Source: Nocardia altamirensis NBRC 108246 (GTDB lineage Bacteria; Actinomycetota; Actinomycetes; Mycobacteriales; Mycobacteriaceae). Taken from it: a stretch of DNA of 61,573 bases. The notes below the pieces were generated by a model that ran no database searches, was not told the origin of the DNA, and saw only the letters and a list, made by a program, of their open reading frames with translations. Shown piece after piece: positions 41,808-51,344 of this stretch. Each line of letters begins with the position of its first letter. Position 1 is the stretch's first letter. The position numbers were made by a program, and so were the translations under genes. The stretch is taken from contig NZ_BDAY01000075.1 of the NCBI RefSeq assembly GCF_001612685.1, positions 1 through 61,573 of the forward strand. Reading direction: 5' to 3'.

Positions 41808-44378
41808 ATGGGTGCTCGAGACCATTCCGAGAGACCCGGCTCGACACCGGGTCCGGACGCGTTCGTCGGACGACAGCAGGAGCTGGACCACATCATCACG
41901 CTCCTGCTGCGCTCATGGCGGCTGATCACGCTGGTCGGCCCCGGCGGTATCGGCAAGACCCGGTTGGCCTCCGAAGCCGTCGCCCGATTCCAGCGAAGCA
42001 CCGGCGTCGCGGTCCACTGGGTGCGGTTGGCGCGCTTGGCCGCCGGTACCGACGCGACCGCGGTGGCGGAACAGATCGCGCACGCGGTGATGGAAACCGA
42101 CTTCTCGGGTCGCTCGGCGTGGGAGGCGATCATCGACGCGCTCGGCGGCGGCGACGAATCCGCCGCGCAGGTGGTGTTGGTGTTGGACAACTGTGAGCAC
42201 GTGCTGGAGGGCGTCGGCAGCGCCGTCCACACGTTGACGGCCGCGCTGCCGAACGCGAGCATCGTTGCCACCAGCAGACAATCGATCGGATGGGTTGACG
42301 AACAACTGGTTCCGGTGCCGCCGCTGTCGCGCGAGCAGGGCGTAGCGCTGTTCCGCTTGCGTTCGGAATTGACCGGCCGCTCCGTGAGCTATCCGGATCG
42401 GGACGAGATGATGGCGCAGATCTGCCACCACGTGAACAACCATCCGCTCTACATCCGGCTCGCCGCAGCACGTTTGGTGCGTGAGCCGCTGCCGATGATC
42501 CTGCGCGAACTCAGCGGCGACGCACCGGACGACCGGCGCATGCGCTGGGCGGACGGGCCGAGGGTCGGCGCCGAGGCGCGGCATCGCCGTGTGCTGGACG
42601 TCATTTCGTGGTCGTACGAGCTGTGTGACGAGCGGCAGCGCGTGCTGTTCGAGCGAATGGCGGTGTTCGCGGCGGGCTACGACCTGAACCAGGAGGATTT
42701 CGCCGACGGAACGGGAATCGACGTCGGCGCGGAACGGGAAGCGATCGAGTTCGTCTGCGCCGATCCCGACGAGGACGCCGAAGGCCGCCCAATTGTGTTG
42801 CGCAGAGACGATATTCCGCAACTGCTCGACGAATTGGTCGATCAGTCACTGGTTTCGGTGCATCTCAGCCCGACCATGGCCAGGTACTCGCTGCTGGAAA
42901 GCATCCGAGTTTTCGCGCAGCAGCGGCTCGAATCGCGGTCGCGGACCGGCGTCGACGAACGCGCCCGGCTCGAGCGCAGGCACAGCGAGTACTACCGGAA
43001 CAAGGTGGCCGACGCGGCGACCAACTGGTTCGGCGCCGCCGAACTGGAGTATCTCGATTGGGCGCGGGCGGCGTGGGACAACATCCTGACCGCGATCGAT
43101 CGCAGCCTGGCCGCGCCGGGGCAGGCGCCGGTCGCCCTCGACATCTGTCACGGGCTGCTCGCGATCCGGTTGCCCTTTCTCGGGTGCTCGTTCCGTGAGA
43201 TCCGGATGTGGTCCGAGCGGACGCTCGACGCCATGCGCGTCCTGACGACGGAGCCGACCAAGAATCAGGTCGAGACAACCGCATTGGTGGTCTGGATCGC
43301 GCTGTGCCAAGGCATGCGGGACGACGCGGAGGCGCTGCTCGACGAATGCATGCGGATGTGTCTCGGCGACGGCGCGGCCGGGTGGCGCGAATCGGCGGAG
43401 ACCGACCTCGGTGTGCCCGCCTCCGTCGAATTCGCGTGGGGTGTAGATCTTTTGCTTGCGCGAAGCGACCCGAGATCGATCGTCGTGCTGCGCAGATCCG
43501 CCGAGAAGTACCGGAGGGACAACGAGGTCGGCGGATCGGTCATGGCCGAACTGTTCGCAGCGTTGGCGGCCGCGGTACTCGGCACTGCGTCCGAGGCGGA
43601 CACATTGTCCACGAGATACCTTGCGCGAGTGGAAGGCTCGGGCGCCTCCTGGGTGCATTCGTGGGCCCGCCTGACCCGGGCCATCGCGCTGAATCGGATC
43701 GGTCGGCCTGCGGAGGCATTGCAGACAGGGCGGGAGGCGCTCGGGCACGTGACCGGCATCCGAGACCGGTGGGGCGGCCTGTGGGCAGTCCAGTTCCGCA
43801 TCTGGTCGCTGGCACGGCTGATCGAGGGATGGCAGGGCGACAAGGCGAACCGGCAGCGGATGATCGCGGCCGCCACCGAGATCGCGCAGCTCGCCGGCGG
43901 CACGCACACGCTGCTCACGAAGACGAACATCGACGTGAGCCGACTCGGTCCCTTCTCGGCGGAAACCACGAAAGCCGTCGCGGTCGGGCAGGCAGTACTC
44001 GGTGCGGCGGCGTACACGGCGGCGGAAGCACAGGGGGCCGCGCTGCGGCCGGAACTCGGCGAAGTGCAGTTGCTCGCCATGGGTGCGCTGTCGCTGCATC
44101 GGGCGCAGCACGGGTCCGACCGGGGATGGTCGTCGCTGTCGCCCGCGGAGGCCGAGGTGGCGATTCTGGCGGCGGCGGGCTGGACCAACAACGCGATCGC
44201 CGTCCGGCGCGGGATCTCGATGCGCACCGTGGACGCGCAGGTCGCGTCGGTGCTGCAGAAGTTGGCGATCACCTCACGCGACGAGATCGTCGAATTCGCG
44301 CCGCACGACCTGCGCGAGCGAGTGTCGGCGGAATCCGATCGGTCGCCGGGCCGGCAGCGGCGGCGGCGCGGCAAGTAG
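41808..44378 (+). CDS. Large ATP-binding LuxR-family (LAL) regulator
   Basis: An 856-residue regulator. An NB-ARC/AAA-type ATPase occupies about residues 20-300: LVGPGGIGKTRLA is Walker A near residue 45, and VVLVLDNCEHVL is Walker B. A TPR-like helical region follows, and a LuxR helix-turn-helix forms the C-terminus (LSPAEAEVAILAAAGWTNNAIAVRRGISMRTVDAQVASVLQKL). Such proteins switch on target operons when an effector and ATP bind. The start is uncertain among ATG 41808, GTG 41802 and GTG 41796. It abuts the convergent lectin gene at its end. The target is unknown; the divergent small-protein/LinD-like unit is the nearest candidate. Confidence 0.85.
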   Translation: MGARDHSERPGSTPGPDAFVGRQQELDHIITLLLRSWRLITLVGPGGIGKTRLASEAVARFQRSTGVAVHWVRLARLAAGTDATAVAEQIAHAVMETDFSGRSAWEAIIDALGGGDESAAQVVLVLDNCEHVLEGVGSAVHTLTAALPNASIVATSRQSIGWVDEQLVPVPPLSREQGVALFRLRSELTGRSVSYPDRDEMMAQICHHVNNHPLYIRLAAARLVREPLPMILRELSGDAPDDRRMRWADGPRVGAEARHRRVLDVISWSYELCDERQRVLFERMAVFAAGYDLNQEDFADGTGIDVGAEREAIEFVCADPDEDAEGRPIVLRRDDIPQLLDELVDQSLVSVHLSPTMARYSLLESIRVFAQQRLESRSRTGVDERARLERRHSEYYRNKVADAATNWFGAAELEYLDWARAAWDNILTAIDRSLAAPGQAPVALDICHGLLAIRLPFLGCSFREIRMWSERTLDAMRVLTTEPTKNQVETTALVVWIALCQGMRDDAEALLDECMRMCLGDGAAGWRESAETDLGVPASVEFAWGVDLLLARSDPRSIVVLRRSAEKYRRDNEVGGSVMAELFAALAAAVLGTASEADTLSTRYLARVEGSGASWVHSWARLTRAIALNRIGRPAEALQTGREALGHVTGIRDRWGGLWAVQFRIWSLARLIEGWQGDKANRQRMIAAATEIAQLAGGTHTLLTKTNIDVSRLGPFSAETTKAVAVGQAVLGAAAYTAAEAQGAALRPELGEVQLLAMGALSLHRAQHGSDRGWSSLSPAEAEVAILAAAGWTNNAIAVRRGISMRTVDAQVASVLQKLAITSRDEIVEFAPHDLRERVSAESDRSPGRQRRRRGK

Positions 44379-45962
44379 TCAATAGCCGCGGGGGCCGCGG
44401 TTCGGGTCGGCCTGTTGTACCAGCTTGGTGAGGTCGGAGCCGTCGGGGCTCACACGCCTTTCGTCCTGCAGGTATTTGATCGCCGCCGCGGCGTTGGCTA
44501 CCGGGTCGTAGATGTTGGTGGAGGTGCCGATCTGGTGGTGTGCGGCGAATACTTCCGGGATGGTCTGCCAGGGACCTCGTGACGATCTTCCTGGTGCACC
44601 GTCGGGCCGTTGCGGGCCCCTCGCGTTGATATCCCAGGTGTTGACCTGATATTTGGGTGAATTGTATTGGGATTCACGAGAGGCGATGGTGAGCATGCCG
44701 CGCATCCAGTTGTCTCGTGCCACCGGATCCGTGATGCCGAGCTTGTCGAGCGCTTGGTTGACGAATTGTCGGCAGGCTTCCTCGCCGTTGGCCCACGTGC
44801 CTGCGTTGCCGTAGTCGAGTTGATCGGGGGTGAGCGCGCCGGGGTTCGGCACTTTCCCGAGACGTGCCGCGGCTTCTTGGATCTGTTCCTGTGCTCCGCG
44901 GACCAACTGGTAGGAGGCGTCGAGCGCGTCGAAGATTCTCGAGAGGAGCGCCCGTTCCTTCTCTCGATCGAATTGACCCGTACCCGACATCGAACCTGCT
45001 TGCGCGGGAAGGACTCCCTCGGTCAACGCGGACACGGTCTGGCCAAGCGAAAGAGGTCCGACAGTTGTCGGTATGCCGTCGGCAGCAGTGAGCGCGCTGT
45101 TGAGATCATGAACGATGTTCCTGATGCTGGTCATCGCGGTGGCGGCAATGCCTGCCGTGTCGGCGGTTGCGATGCCGGTGCGGTTGTTCTGTTGGTGCAT
45201 CGTTTTCTTGGTCGCGTCGACGGCGCCGATGTGCGAGTTGTACGTATCGACCGCGACGGTGTGACCGGGGGAGGCGAGGCCGAGATCCTGGAGTAGCTGC
45301 CAGGCATCGGGGGCAGGTGTCGGTGTTCCGGGTGCCATCAACTTGTCTGCGCCCCGGAAGGCTTCTTCGGCCATCGCGATGACGTGGCAGAACCCGTTCG
45401 AGGCGCCGACGGGGTAGTGCAGCCTGATCTGATCGCGCTTGTCGTCAGGTGGCGCGTACACCGTCGCGAGGGTCTCCCGGTTGCTGCCGAGCAGAACCAG
45501 GCGACCGTCATTCGTCACCTGCAGGCCCGCTATCCGACTCTTGTCGAGGTCTGCGAGATCAGCTGACCACAGCGAACCGTAGTTGTTGTCCGTGTAGCGC
45601 GGTTGTCCTGTGCCGGTGACGTATCCGTTCAGTGCGAGCCCGTCATTGCCGAGGTAGAGCCTCGCGTGCGGATCGGCGTAGCCGTTCTGGTTTGCCAGCC
45701 CCTGCGTCCACAGTGTCTTGCCGTTCAGATCGGACAGGGTCACCTGCGAATTCTTGACCTGCACGGTGAAGTTGCCATTCGGGGACGTCCGTGAGTCGCC
45801 TTCGCTGAGCGAATGTCCTTTGAGCAGTGTGTCATTCGTAGCTGTTGTCGGCGCCGTCTCCAACGTATCCCGCAGCAGATGCTCGAAGCCGGCACTGCCG
45901 GGGGCAGCCGTCGGCAGTGCTGGAGTTGTCTTGCCCGAGTCGGCATTCGCGGGGTTGGTCAT
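44379..45962 (-). CDS. Lectin-lytic transglycosylase protein
   Basis: A 527-residue protein. Residues about 45-165 look like a bulb-type lectin fold: LKGHSLSEGDSRTSPNGNFTV, KTLWTQGL and LQVTNDGRLVLLGSNRETL. The middle is helical and glutamine-rich. The C-terminal 110 residues match a transglycosylase SLT domain (MLTIASRESQYNSP, GPWQTIPEVFAAHHQ, DPVANAAAAIKYLQDERR), in which the Glu of SRESQ is the expected catalytic acid. No signal peptide is present, so export may use a type VII-like or other route. Such architectures suit attack on a glycan-coated wall. It lies 187 bp downstream of the caspase-STAND gene. Confidence 0.72.
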   Translation of the reverse strand: MTNPANADSGKTTPALPTAAPGSAGFEHLLRDTLETAPTTATNDTLLKGHSLSEGDSRTSPNGNFTVQVKNSQVTLSDLNGKTLWTQGLANQNGYADPHARLYLGNDGLALNGYVTGTGQPRYTDNNYGSLWSADLADLDKSRIAGLQVTNDGRLVLLGSNRETLATVYAPPDDKRDQIRLHYPVGASNGFCHVIAMAEEAFRGADKLMAPGTPTPAPDAWQLLQDLGLASPGHTVAVDTYNSHIGAVDATKKTMHQQNNRTGIATADTAGIAATAMTSIRNIVHDLNSALTAADGIPTTVGPLSLGQTVSALTEGVLPAQAGSMSGTGQFDREKERALLSRIFDALDASYQLVRGAQEQIQEAAARLGKVPNPGALTPDQLDYGNAGTWANGEEACRQFVNQALDKLGITDPVARDNWMRGMLTIASRESQYNSPKYQVNTWDINARGPQRPDGAPGRSSRGPWQTIPEVFAAHHQIGTSTNIYDPVANAAAAIKYLQDERRVSPDGSDLTKLVQQADPNRGPRGY

Positions 45963-46149
45963 AGATGCACTCGAGTCTTGCCCGTCGGATTCTCATTTCA
46001 TCACTGCACCTACCGGCTCGGCTGTTGCTGCCGACGACGTTTCGTCGATTGTTCCGCCTCCCCATGCCTGGGATGCATGGCCCCGAGCTGTCATCGGCGG
46101 ATACGACAGCGGTCGGCTCCGATTACAGACCTGCGAAAACCGTTGTGCG

Positions 46150-49100
46150 TCAGTCGGTCGCGACCGGACCGGGGATGGCCGATCGAATGTCGGTGACCTC
46201 GAGTATCGCGAGCCCGTCCCCATCGCGAACGCAGAGGATGTCGGCGTCGAGGGCGACGACCCACGGCGTCGACCGGCGGCGGATCGTCGTGAGCGGACGG
46301 CGGGTGAACGGCTCGACGATCCGCACGGTGTCGGTATCGTCGCCGACAACCATCAGTGGGTGCCCGTCGGGGTCCCAGCTGACGCCCAAAGCGGTGATGC
46401 GACTATTCCCGTTGCGCGGCACCGGTTCCCACAATGGCTCCGCGGTCACCGCATCCCACACGTGGATGGGCTCGTTCTCGGCGGTCGCCACCACGACGGG
46501 TCGCCCGTCGGGTCCGGTCGTGAACGCCACCGCCACCTCGGCGGTGCTACCGTCGAACGAGCGATCCGACATCGGTTCTCCGGTGGTGATGTTCCACAGG
46601 GTCAGCGTGGTCCGTTGGCCCTTCTCCGGCGGCCTCGACCGCAGCGTCGCCAGCGCGAGCACGTCACCGGAAGGGCCGCCCGCGAAGCCTGCGATCGCCA
46701 ATCGGGTGTGTACATCGGGCCGTAGCAGTTCACGGCGGGCCACACGGTGCGCTCGCCCCTTGGTATCGACTCGCCATAGCCTGACCTCGCCTGTCGACTG
46801 CTGCGCCGTAGCGACGAAGGGATCCCCCGTGGCGAGCAAGCCGCAGCCGATGACATCGACTGGTGTGTCCGCTCGAACCGATTGCGTGACAAGGCGACTG
46901 CTGGCGACCTCGAACAGCCGCACGCGCCCTGCGGTGTCCGCGGTGGCGAGCAGCGGTCCGGCGGCCCCCGGCCCGAAGGCGATCGCGGCGATGCCGGTGA
47001 GGTGACGGTGGCGGATCGGCCACTGTTCGTCCAGCTGTGTGGTGGTTGCGATGCGCACCTCGCCCGAATCCGTGCCGATCGCAAGATAGTTCGCCGGACC
47101 GAGCGCCAGCTGGGGCACCTTGCCGCTGTGTTCCAGCTGGGTCGGCTCGGCGTCGAGGTCCCAGATGCGCACGCCCCCCTGCGTATCCGCGGACGCCGCG
47201 ATCGATGATTCGGATCTGGGCAGCGCGACGGCGTTCACCGCGTCGCTGTGTCCACGCAGTACGCGCTCATCGATCCGAATCCGGCCGTCGCGATGTCCGG
47301 TCATGAAAGCCCTTGTGCCCCCGGATATCCCGAAGTCGATCGCGGTCAGATTGTCTTCCCCGACATGCGTGGTGGCCCGCACAAGGCGACTCTGCAGATC
47401 CCAGCAGTGGATCTCGCCGCCGCGATGCACCACGGCGAGCTCGTGCGAGTCGCCCGTCGACTCTCGCGAAAATGCCAGGGCCACAATCTTTTCGCGATTG
47501 TCCCCAGCCAGTTGACCGACTTCCGTGCCGGAGTCAACCGCGAACAAGCGGACCAGCCCATTCCGGTCCCCGGTCGCCAGCAGCAGTTGATCGTCGACCC
47601 CGGAACCGACGGCGAGCGGCAGCTGCCCACCGAATACGTCCTTGAAGTCGAGAATCAGCGCGCGTGCATTCAGGATCGTCCGTGTCCACGACCGGGTTGC
47701 CACCGGTACCCGGATTGTGCTGACTGCCTTCTCGGTGCGGGCGTCGACGACCACCAGCGCCATGTTCTCCTGTCGGAGGTGTAAGAGGCGGTTGTCGACG
47801 CCGACCAGCCGGTCCACGCCCATGAGGTCCCGCGTGCCCGCGACACCGATCGCGTCGACGTGCAGCTCACCGTCCTGTTCGGACGGTCCGCCGATGGGAC
47901 GTCCCGACCGCACGTCCCATACCTCTGCCTCGTCACCGCCGCGGGTAACGGTCACCAGTAGTGGCCGATCCGCGGGATCGTCCGCGAATGCGATGTCGGA
48001 GATCTCCGAACGGTGCGCACGGAACGCGAGAACACTGTCGTCGCGGGCCGCCCAGGTGCGCACGGTCCGGTAAGTGGGTGTCAAGGTCGAGGCGGCGAAC
48101 AGCTCCGGATCGGCGGCCACGACCGTCGCGGCCTCCGTGAGGTGGGCGAGATTGTCCGCGGGATCCTGGGTGAGCAGCGGGCTCGCGCGCCGGTAACTCC
48201 GGATCAGCGGATCGTCGGGCGCCAGTGCGGTGAGCACCGGGGCGAGGATCGCTGGGTCGGCAACGGCTGCGTAGTCGGCCTCCGCGAGAAGTACTTCCAC
48301 CCATTCCGCGCCCGCGTCGCGGGCATGCTCAGCGAGATAGGTGCGGATGTAGGGGTGTGCGTCGCGCCATGAGCCGGTCGTCCGGGCCTGAGCGAGCAGG
48401 GTTTGCACGATCTGTTCGCTGATCCGCGGCACTGGATCGGCGCCGCGCAGATGCGCGGCGAGCAGCTCGTGGAAGGGCCGGAACACCGACCGGTCGCCGA
48501 GTCCGACGTCCTCGATGATGTAGGCCCCTGCGTGGTGCAGCAGCCACCGCACATCGTCGTCGTCGATCGCCGGGCCGCCCTGCACGGCTGCGATCGCCCG
48601 CGCCACCGGCACCCAGACGTTCTCCCACGGCAGGCCGGGCCCCTTCGCCCATGCCAACGCCCCCAACAGGATTCGCGCGATCTCCGCACGCGGCCCGAAC
48701 CGCAGCAGGTCCTCGTCGAAGGCCGCCGCCATCGAAGGCGGCACGTCGCCTATCGGCTCCGCGCGCGAGCGCACCGCGAGGGCGAGCGACCGAGCGATGA
48801 AGAACGAATCGGTCTCGGCAGTGGACGCTTTCGCCGCGATCGACTCGGCGACCTCGGCCGTCGACGCCTCATCGACACCCTGGTAGGCCGTCGTGACGCC
48901 CGGTTCGAACGCCGCGACGAGCAGCTGGCGCACGTAGGAGACCAGCGCGCTCCGATCGCGATACCGCTCGGCGTCGAGATCGACGACCAGATCCGGGGAT
49001 GCGAGCCGGTCGAGCAGGTGCCTGCGCATGCCGACGGCAACCTTGATCGCCGCCACCTTCGGCAGCGCCTGCAGGAATTCGAGGAGGTCGACCGGAGTGG

Positions 49101-50289
49101 CTGCCTCGTCGATCGCGTCGACGACCACCCGGTGGGTTGTCGTCGCCTTCGACGACATCAATTCGGTGAGAATGGCATTCGCCGTCGTGCCCGCAACGCC
49201 CAACGATCCGGCGATGGCGGTGGCGACCTGGCTGGTGTTCAGGCCGCGTGCGTGCACGCCGACGACCTCGAGCTCCTCGGGGAGCAGCACGCCTGCGCGC
49301 AGGATGAGCGGATTCCGTAATCCGGTGCGCAGCAGCTCCTCTCGACTGTGGATGGCGCTGAGCTGAGCGGGCAGCGCGAGCAGCGTCGATTTCCCCGAAC
49401 CTGGGCTGCCGGTGACGACGGCGATGCCGGGGTCGGAGCTGGTGAGGAAGCCTGCGAGGTCCTCGAGTGCGCGGATGCGGCCGTCACGGCCGGTGAGGTA
49501 GAAGCCGTCGAACTCGGGCCACTGGCGCTGCTCGTCGATGGTGAAGCCTGCGACGTGCGGCTGGAAACCCGGATTCGGGAAGAACGGCAGCAGTCCGGTC
49601 ACGCCGCGGCGAGCGGGCGGAAACCAGCGCGCCTCCTGGTCGATTCCGGCGCGGGCGGTGGCGCTGTTGATCTCGCCGACGAGGATCTCGAGGCTCAAAT
49701 ACCGTTGCGAAGGACCAGTTCTCGGGTTGCGCAGGTATTCGCTCAGCGCCTTCGCAAACGCACCGTCTTGCGCGTACTCGATGGTGTCGGCGCTGGCCAT
49801 CACCCACAGATTGGCGTTGCCGATGCCCTGCAGCAGGCTGTGCATGCCCTCGATGAGCGCGGAGGTGGAAAAACAGCAGTCGAAGATGACCAGGACCGCC
49901 GGTTGCTCCGCCGCGGGCTCGCCGTACTCGTCCAGGCGCAGGAAGTAGTCCTCCAGCAGCTCCCGCGTCGCGATCGCGGTGGCCGGTAGGTCGGATCGGG
50001 TGCTCGTCAGTGGCAGGTAGTACTTGTTGTTGAACTGCAGGCCGTGCCCGGTGTAGTAGACGATGACGGCCGATGCCCGGTCCACCGCACTGCGCAGAGT
50101 CGCCAACAGCTGCGCTCGTTCCACGTCGAGCAGGAATCCGTGCCCATCCTCGTCTATCGGTGAAATGCCCAGGGCACGAAAGGTTTCCACGACCTGCCGC
50201 AGCGAGGTCGGGACGCGGTCGAGAGTGTCGAGATCATCGCGCGCATAGTGCTGGGTGCCGACAGCGACCAGCACCGGCGGGTCAACCAA
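46150..50289 (-). CDS. Caspase-STAND NTPase-WD40 protein
   Basis: A 1,379-residue cytosolic protein with three modules. (1) Residues about 5-240 are a caspase-like peptidase: His82 in VIVYYTGHG and Cys139 in VIFDCCFS form the dyad. (2) Residues about 265-740 are a STAND-type P-loop NTPase: VVTGSPGSGKST (Lys300) is Walker A, and VVVDAIDEA near 387 is Walker B; a helical winged region follows. (3) Residues about 750-1379 are WD40 repeats with repeated VWD, IWDLD and LWRVD endings. This layout fits a sensor (WD40), switch (NTPase) and executioner (protease) of an immune or suicide system. The TTG at 50289 overlaps the hydrolase stop (8 bases), so the two are coupled; a GTG five codons on is an alternative. 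Confidence 0.88.
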   Translation of the reverse strand: MVDPPVLVAVGTQHYARDDLDTLDRVPTSLRQVVETFRALGISPIDEDGHGFLLDVERAQLLATLRSAVDRASAVIVYYTGHGLQFNNKYYLPLTSTRSDLPATAIATRELLEDYFLRLDEYGEPAAEQPAVLVIFDCCFSTSALIEGMHSLLQGIGNANLWVMASADTIEYAQDGAFAKALSEYLRNPRTGPSQRYLSLEILVGEINSATARAGIDQEARWFPPARRGVTGLLPFFPNPGFQPHVAGFTIDEQRQWPEFDGFYLTGRDGRIRALEDLAGFLTSSDPGIAVVTGSPGSGKSTLLALPAQLSAIHSREELLRTGLRNPLILRAGVLLPEELEVVGVHARGLNTSQVATAIAGSLGVAGTTANAILTELMSSKATTTHRVVVDAIDEAATPVDLLEFLQALPKVAAIKVAVGMRRHLLDRLASPDLVVDLDAERYRDRSALVSYVRQLLVAAFEPGVTTAYQGVDEASTAEVAESIAAKASTAETDSFFIARSLALAVRSRAEPIGDVPPSMAAAFDEDLLRFGPRAEIARILLGALAWAKGPGLPWENVWVPVARAIAAVQGGPAIDDDDVRWLLHHAGAYIIEDVGLGDRSVFRPFHELLAAHLRGADPVPRISEQIVQTLLAQARTTGSWRDAHPYIRTYLAEHARDAGAEWVEVLLAEADYAAVADPAILAPVLTALAPDDPLIRSYRRASPLLTQDPADNLAHLTEAATVVAADPELFAASTLTPTYRTVRTWAARDDSVLAFRAHRSEISDIAFADDPADRPLLVTVTRGGDEAEVWDVRSGRPIGGPSEQDGELHVDAIGVAGTRDLMGVDRLVGVDNRLLHLRQENMALVVVDARTEKAVSTIRVPVATRSWTRTILNARALILDFKDVFGGQLPLAVGSGVDDQLLLATGDRNGLVRLFAVDSGTEVGQLAGDNREKIVALAFSRESTGDSHELAVVHRGGEIHCWDLQSRLVRATTHVGEDNLTAIDFGISGGTRAFMTGHRDGRIRIDERVLRGHSDAVNAVALPRSESSIAASADTQGGVRIWDLDAEPTQLEHSGKVPQLALGPANYLAIGTDSGEVRIATTTQLDEQWPIRHRHLTGIAAIAFGPGAAGPLLATADTAGRVRLFEVASSRLVTQSVRADTPVDVIGCGLLATGDPFVATAQQSTGEVRLWRVDTKGRAHRVARRELLRPDVHTRLAIAGFAGGPSGDVLALATLRSRPPEKGQRTTLTLWNITTGEPMSDRSFDGSTAEVAVAFTTGPDGRPVVVATAENEPIHVWDAVTAEPLWEPVPRNGNSRITALGVSWDPDGHPLMVVGDDTDTVRIVEPFTRRPLTTIRRRSTPWVVALDADILCVRDGDGLAILEVTDIRSAIPGPVATD

Positions 50290-51151
50290 GGCTCTGCCCG
50301 ACGGCTGCGCCGGTCGCCGCGGTATTGAGGTAGCGCTCGACGGCATGCGGCGCGTCCCCGTTGTCGACGAGCCGGTCCAGTACGCCATGGCTGCCGTCGG
50401 CAGGCGGGAACAGCTCGGCGAGTTCCTTGCGAAGGGGCACGACATCGTTACGCTCGGCGACGTTGACCCATCGCGAAATACCTTGCGGCCATACCCCTTT
50501 CCCACTCTCGGGGGCGGGCGTGAGGCGGTCGAAGATCAGATTCGGCACCCCGAGCGGCGAGCCGAGGGTGATCAGCGTCTCGACCGACGACTCTGCCGTG
50601 CAAAGGAACTCATAGGCCACCACCGAACCCAGCGAATGCCCGACCAATACCCGAGTATCAGGACCGATCATTGCCGAAACCCGTTCCAGCACCTTGGCTT
50701 TGACATCCGGTTCGGCCAGGAAACGCACCGCCTGCTTCACATTGCCGATCAGCGCTCGCTGCGCCACACCCGCGAACGTGCGCGATTGCAGCAGCTTCGC
50801 CACCACGACCTGCACGGCTGCCCGACCCGGTCCCATCGAGTCCGCGGGCGGGGCGAGTTCCGGCTCGACCCTGATGGCCTCGGCATACAGCGCGGTCAAC
50901 AACTCACGCTCGGGTCCCGGCTGCACATCGGCGACCGTGAACTGCGGCCCCTGCGCTGCCATGGCGCCGGCAGGACGGAACAGGTCGCCGAAGAACGCCA
51001 CCCGAAGATCGTCTGCCGCGAGCCGTTGGGCCGCCGCGTCATACCCGGCCGCAACCAGCCCGTCGCGCAGCGCGGCATGCCACGCGGCCGCCAACTGATA
51101 GCCACCCTTGTACTGCTGCGCGATTCCGTGCACGCCGACCACCACGGCCAC
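50282..51151 (-). CDS. Serine hydrolase coupled to the caspase-STAND gene
   Basis: About 289 residues of an alpha/beta hydrolase. The N-terminal strand VAVVVGVHGIAQQYKGG carries the oxyanion turn, Ser173 sits in VLVGHSLGSVVAYEF, and a late DGSHGVLDRLVDNGDAPHAV offers His. ITLGSPLGVPNLIFDRL is typical of lipase-like or PGAP1-like enzymes. No signal peptide is present. The start is uncertain: the GTG at 51151 opens the first strand, and nothing upstream is conserved. It lies in a two-gene leftward operon with the caspase-STAND protein and may be its effector, activator or substrate. Confidence 0.72.
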   Translation of the reverse strand: MAVVVGVHGIAQQYKGGYQLAAAWHAALRDGLVAAGYDAAAQRLAADDLRVAFFGDLFRPAGAMAAQGPQFTVADVQPGPERELLTALYAEAIRVEPELAPPADSMGPGRAAVQVVVAKLLQSRTFAGVAQRALIGNVKQAVRFLAEPDVKAKVLERVSAMIGPDTRVLVGHSLGSVVAYEFLCTAESSVETLITLGSPLGVPNLIFDRLTPAPESGKGVWPQGISRWVNVAERNDVVPLRKELAELFPPADGSHGVLDRLVDNGDAPHAVERYLNTAATGAAVGQSLG

Positions 51152-51344
51152 TTGATCAGCGTAGAAGCCCGGCGGGATGCGGTGGTCCGAATGACCTGAA
51201 CTGGTATTTCGAAAGCCGCGGTGCAGACGCCGATGAATCCGCGCCCGTGTCCTCGTCTGCACTACGGATGACGCTGAGCGCACGCGCGGCCGTTGCTCGA
51301 TGGACCGCGTCACACCTCGTGCTTGCCCGAACTTGGAGGTTTCC

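Noticed and set aside
50290..50505. 72-residue N-terminal extension of the caspase-STAND protein
   Set aside because: It overlaps the hydrolase gene in another frame and has no caspase-like content; the TTG at 50289 fits the fold and gives coupling.
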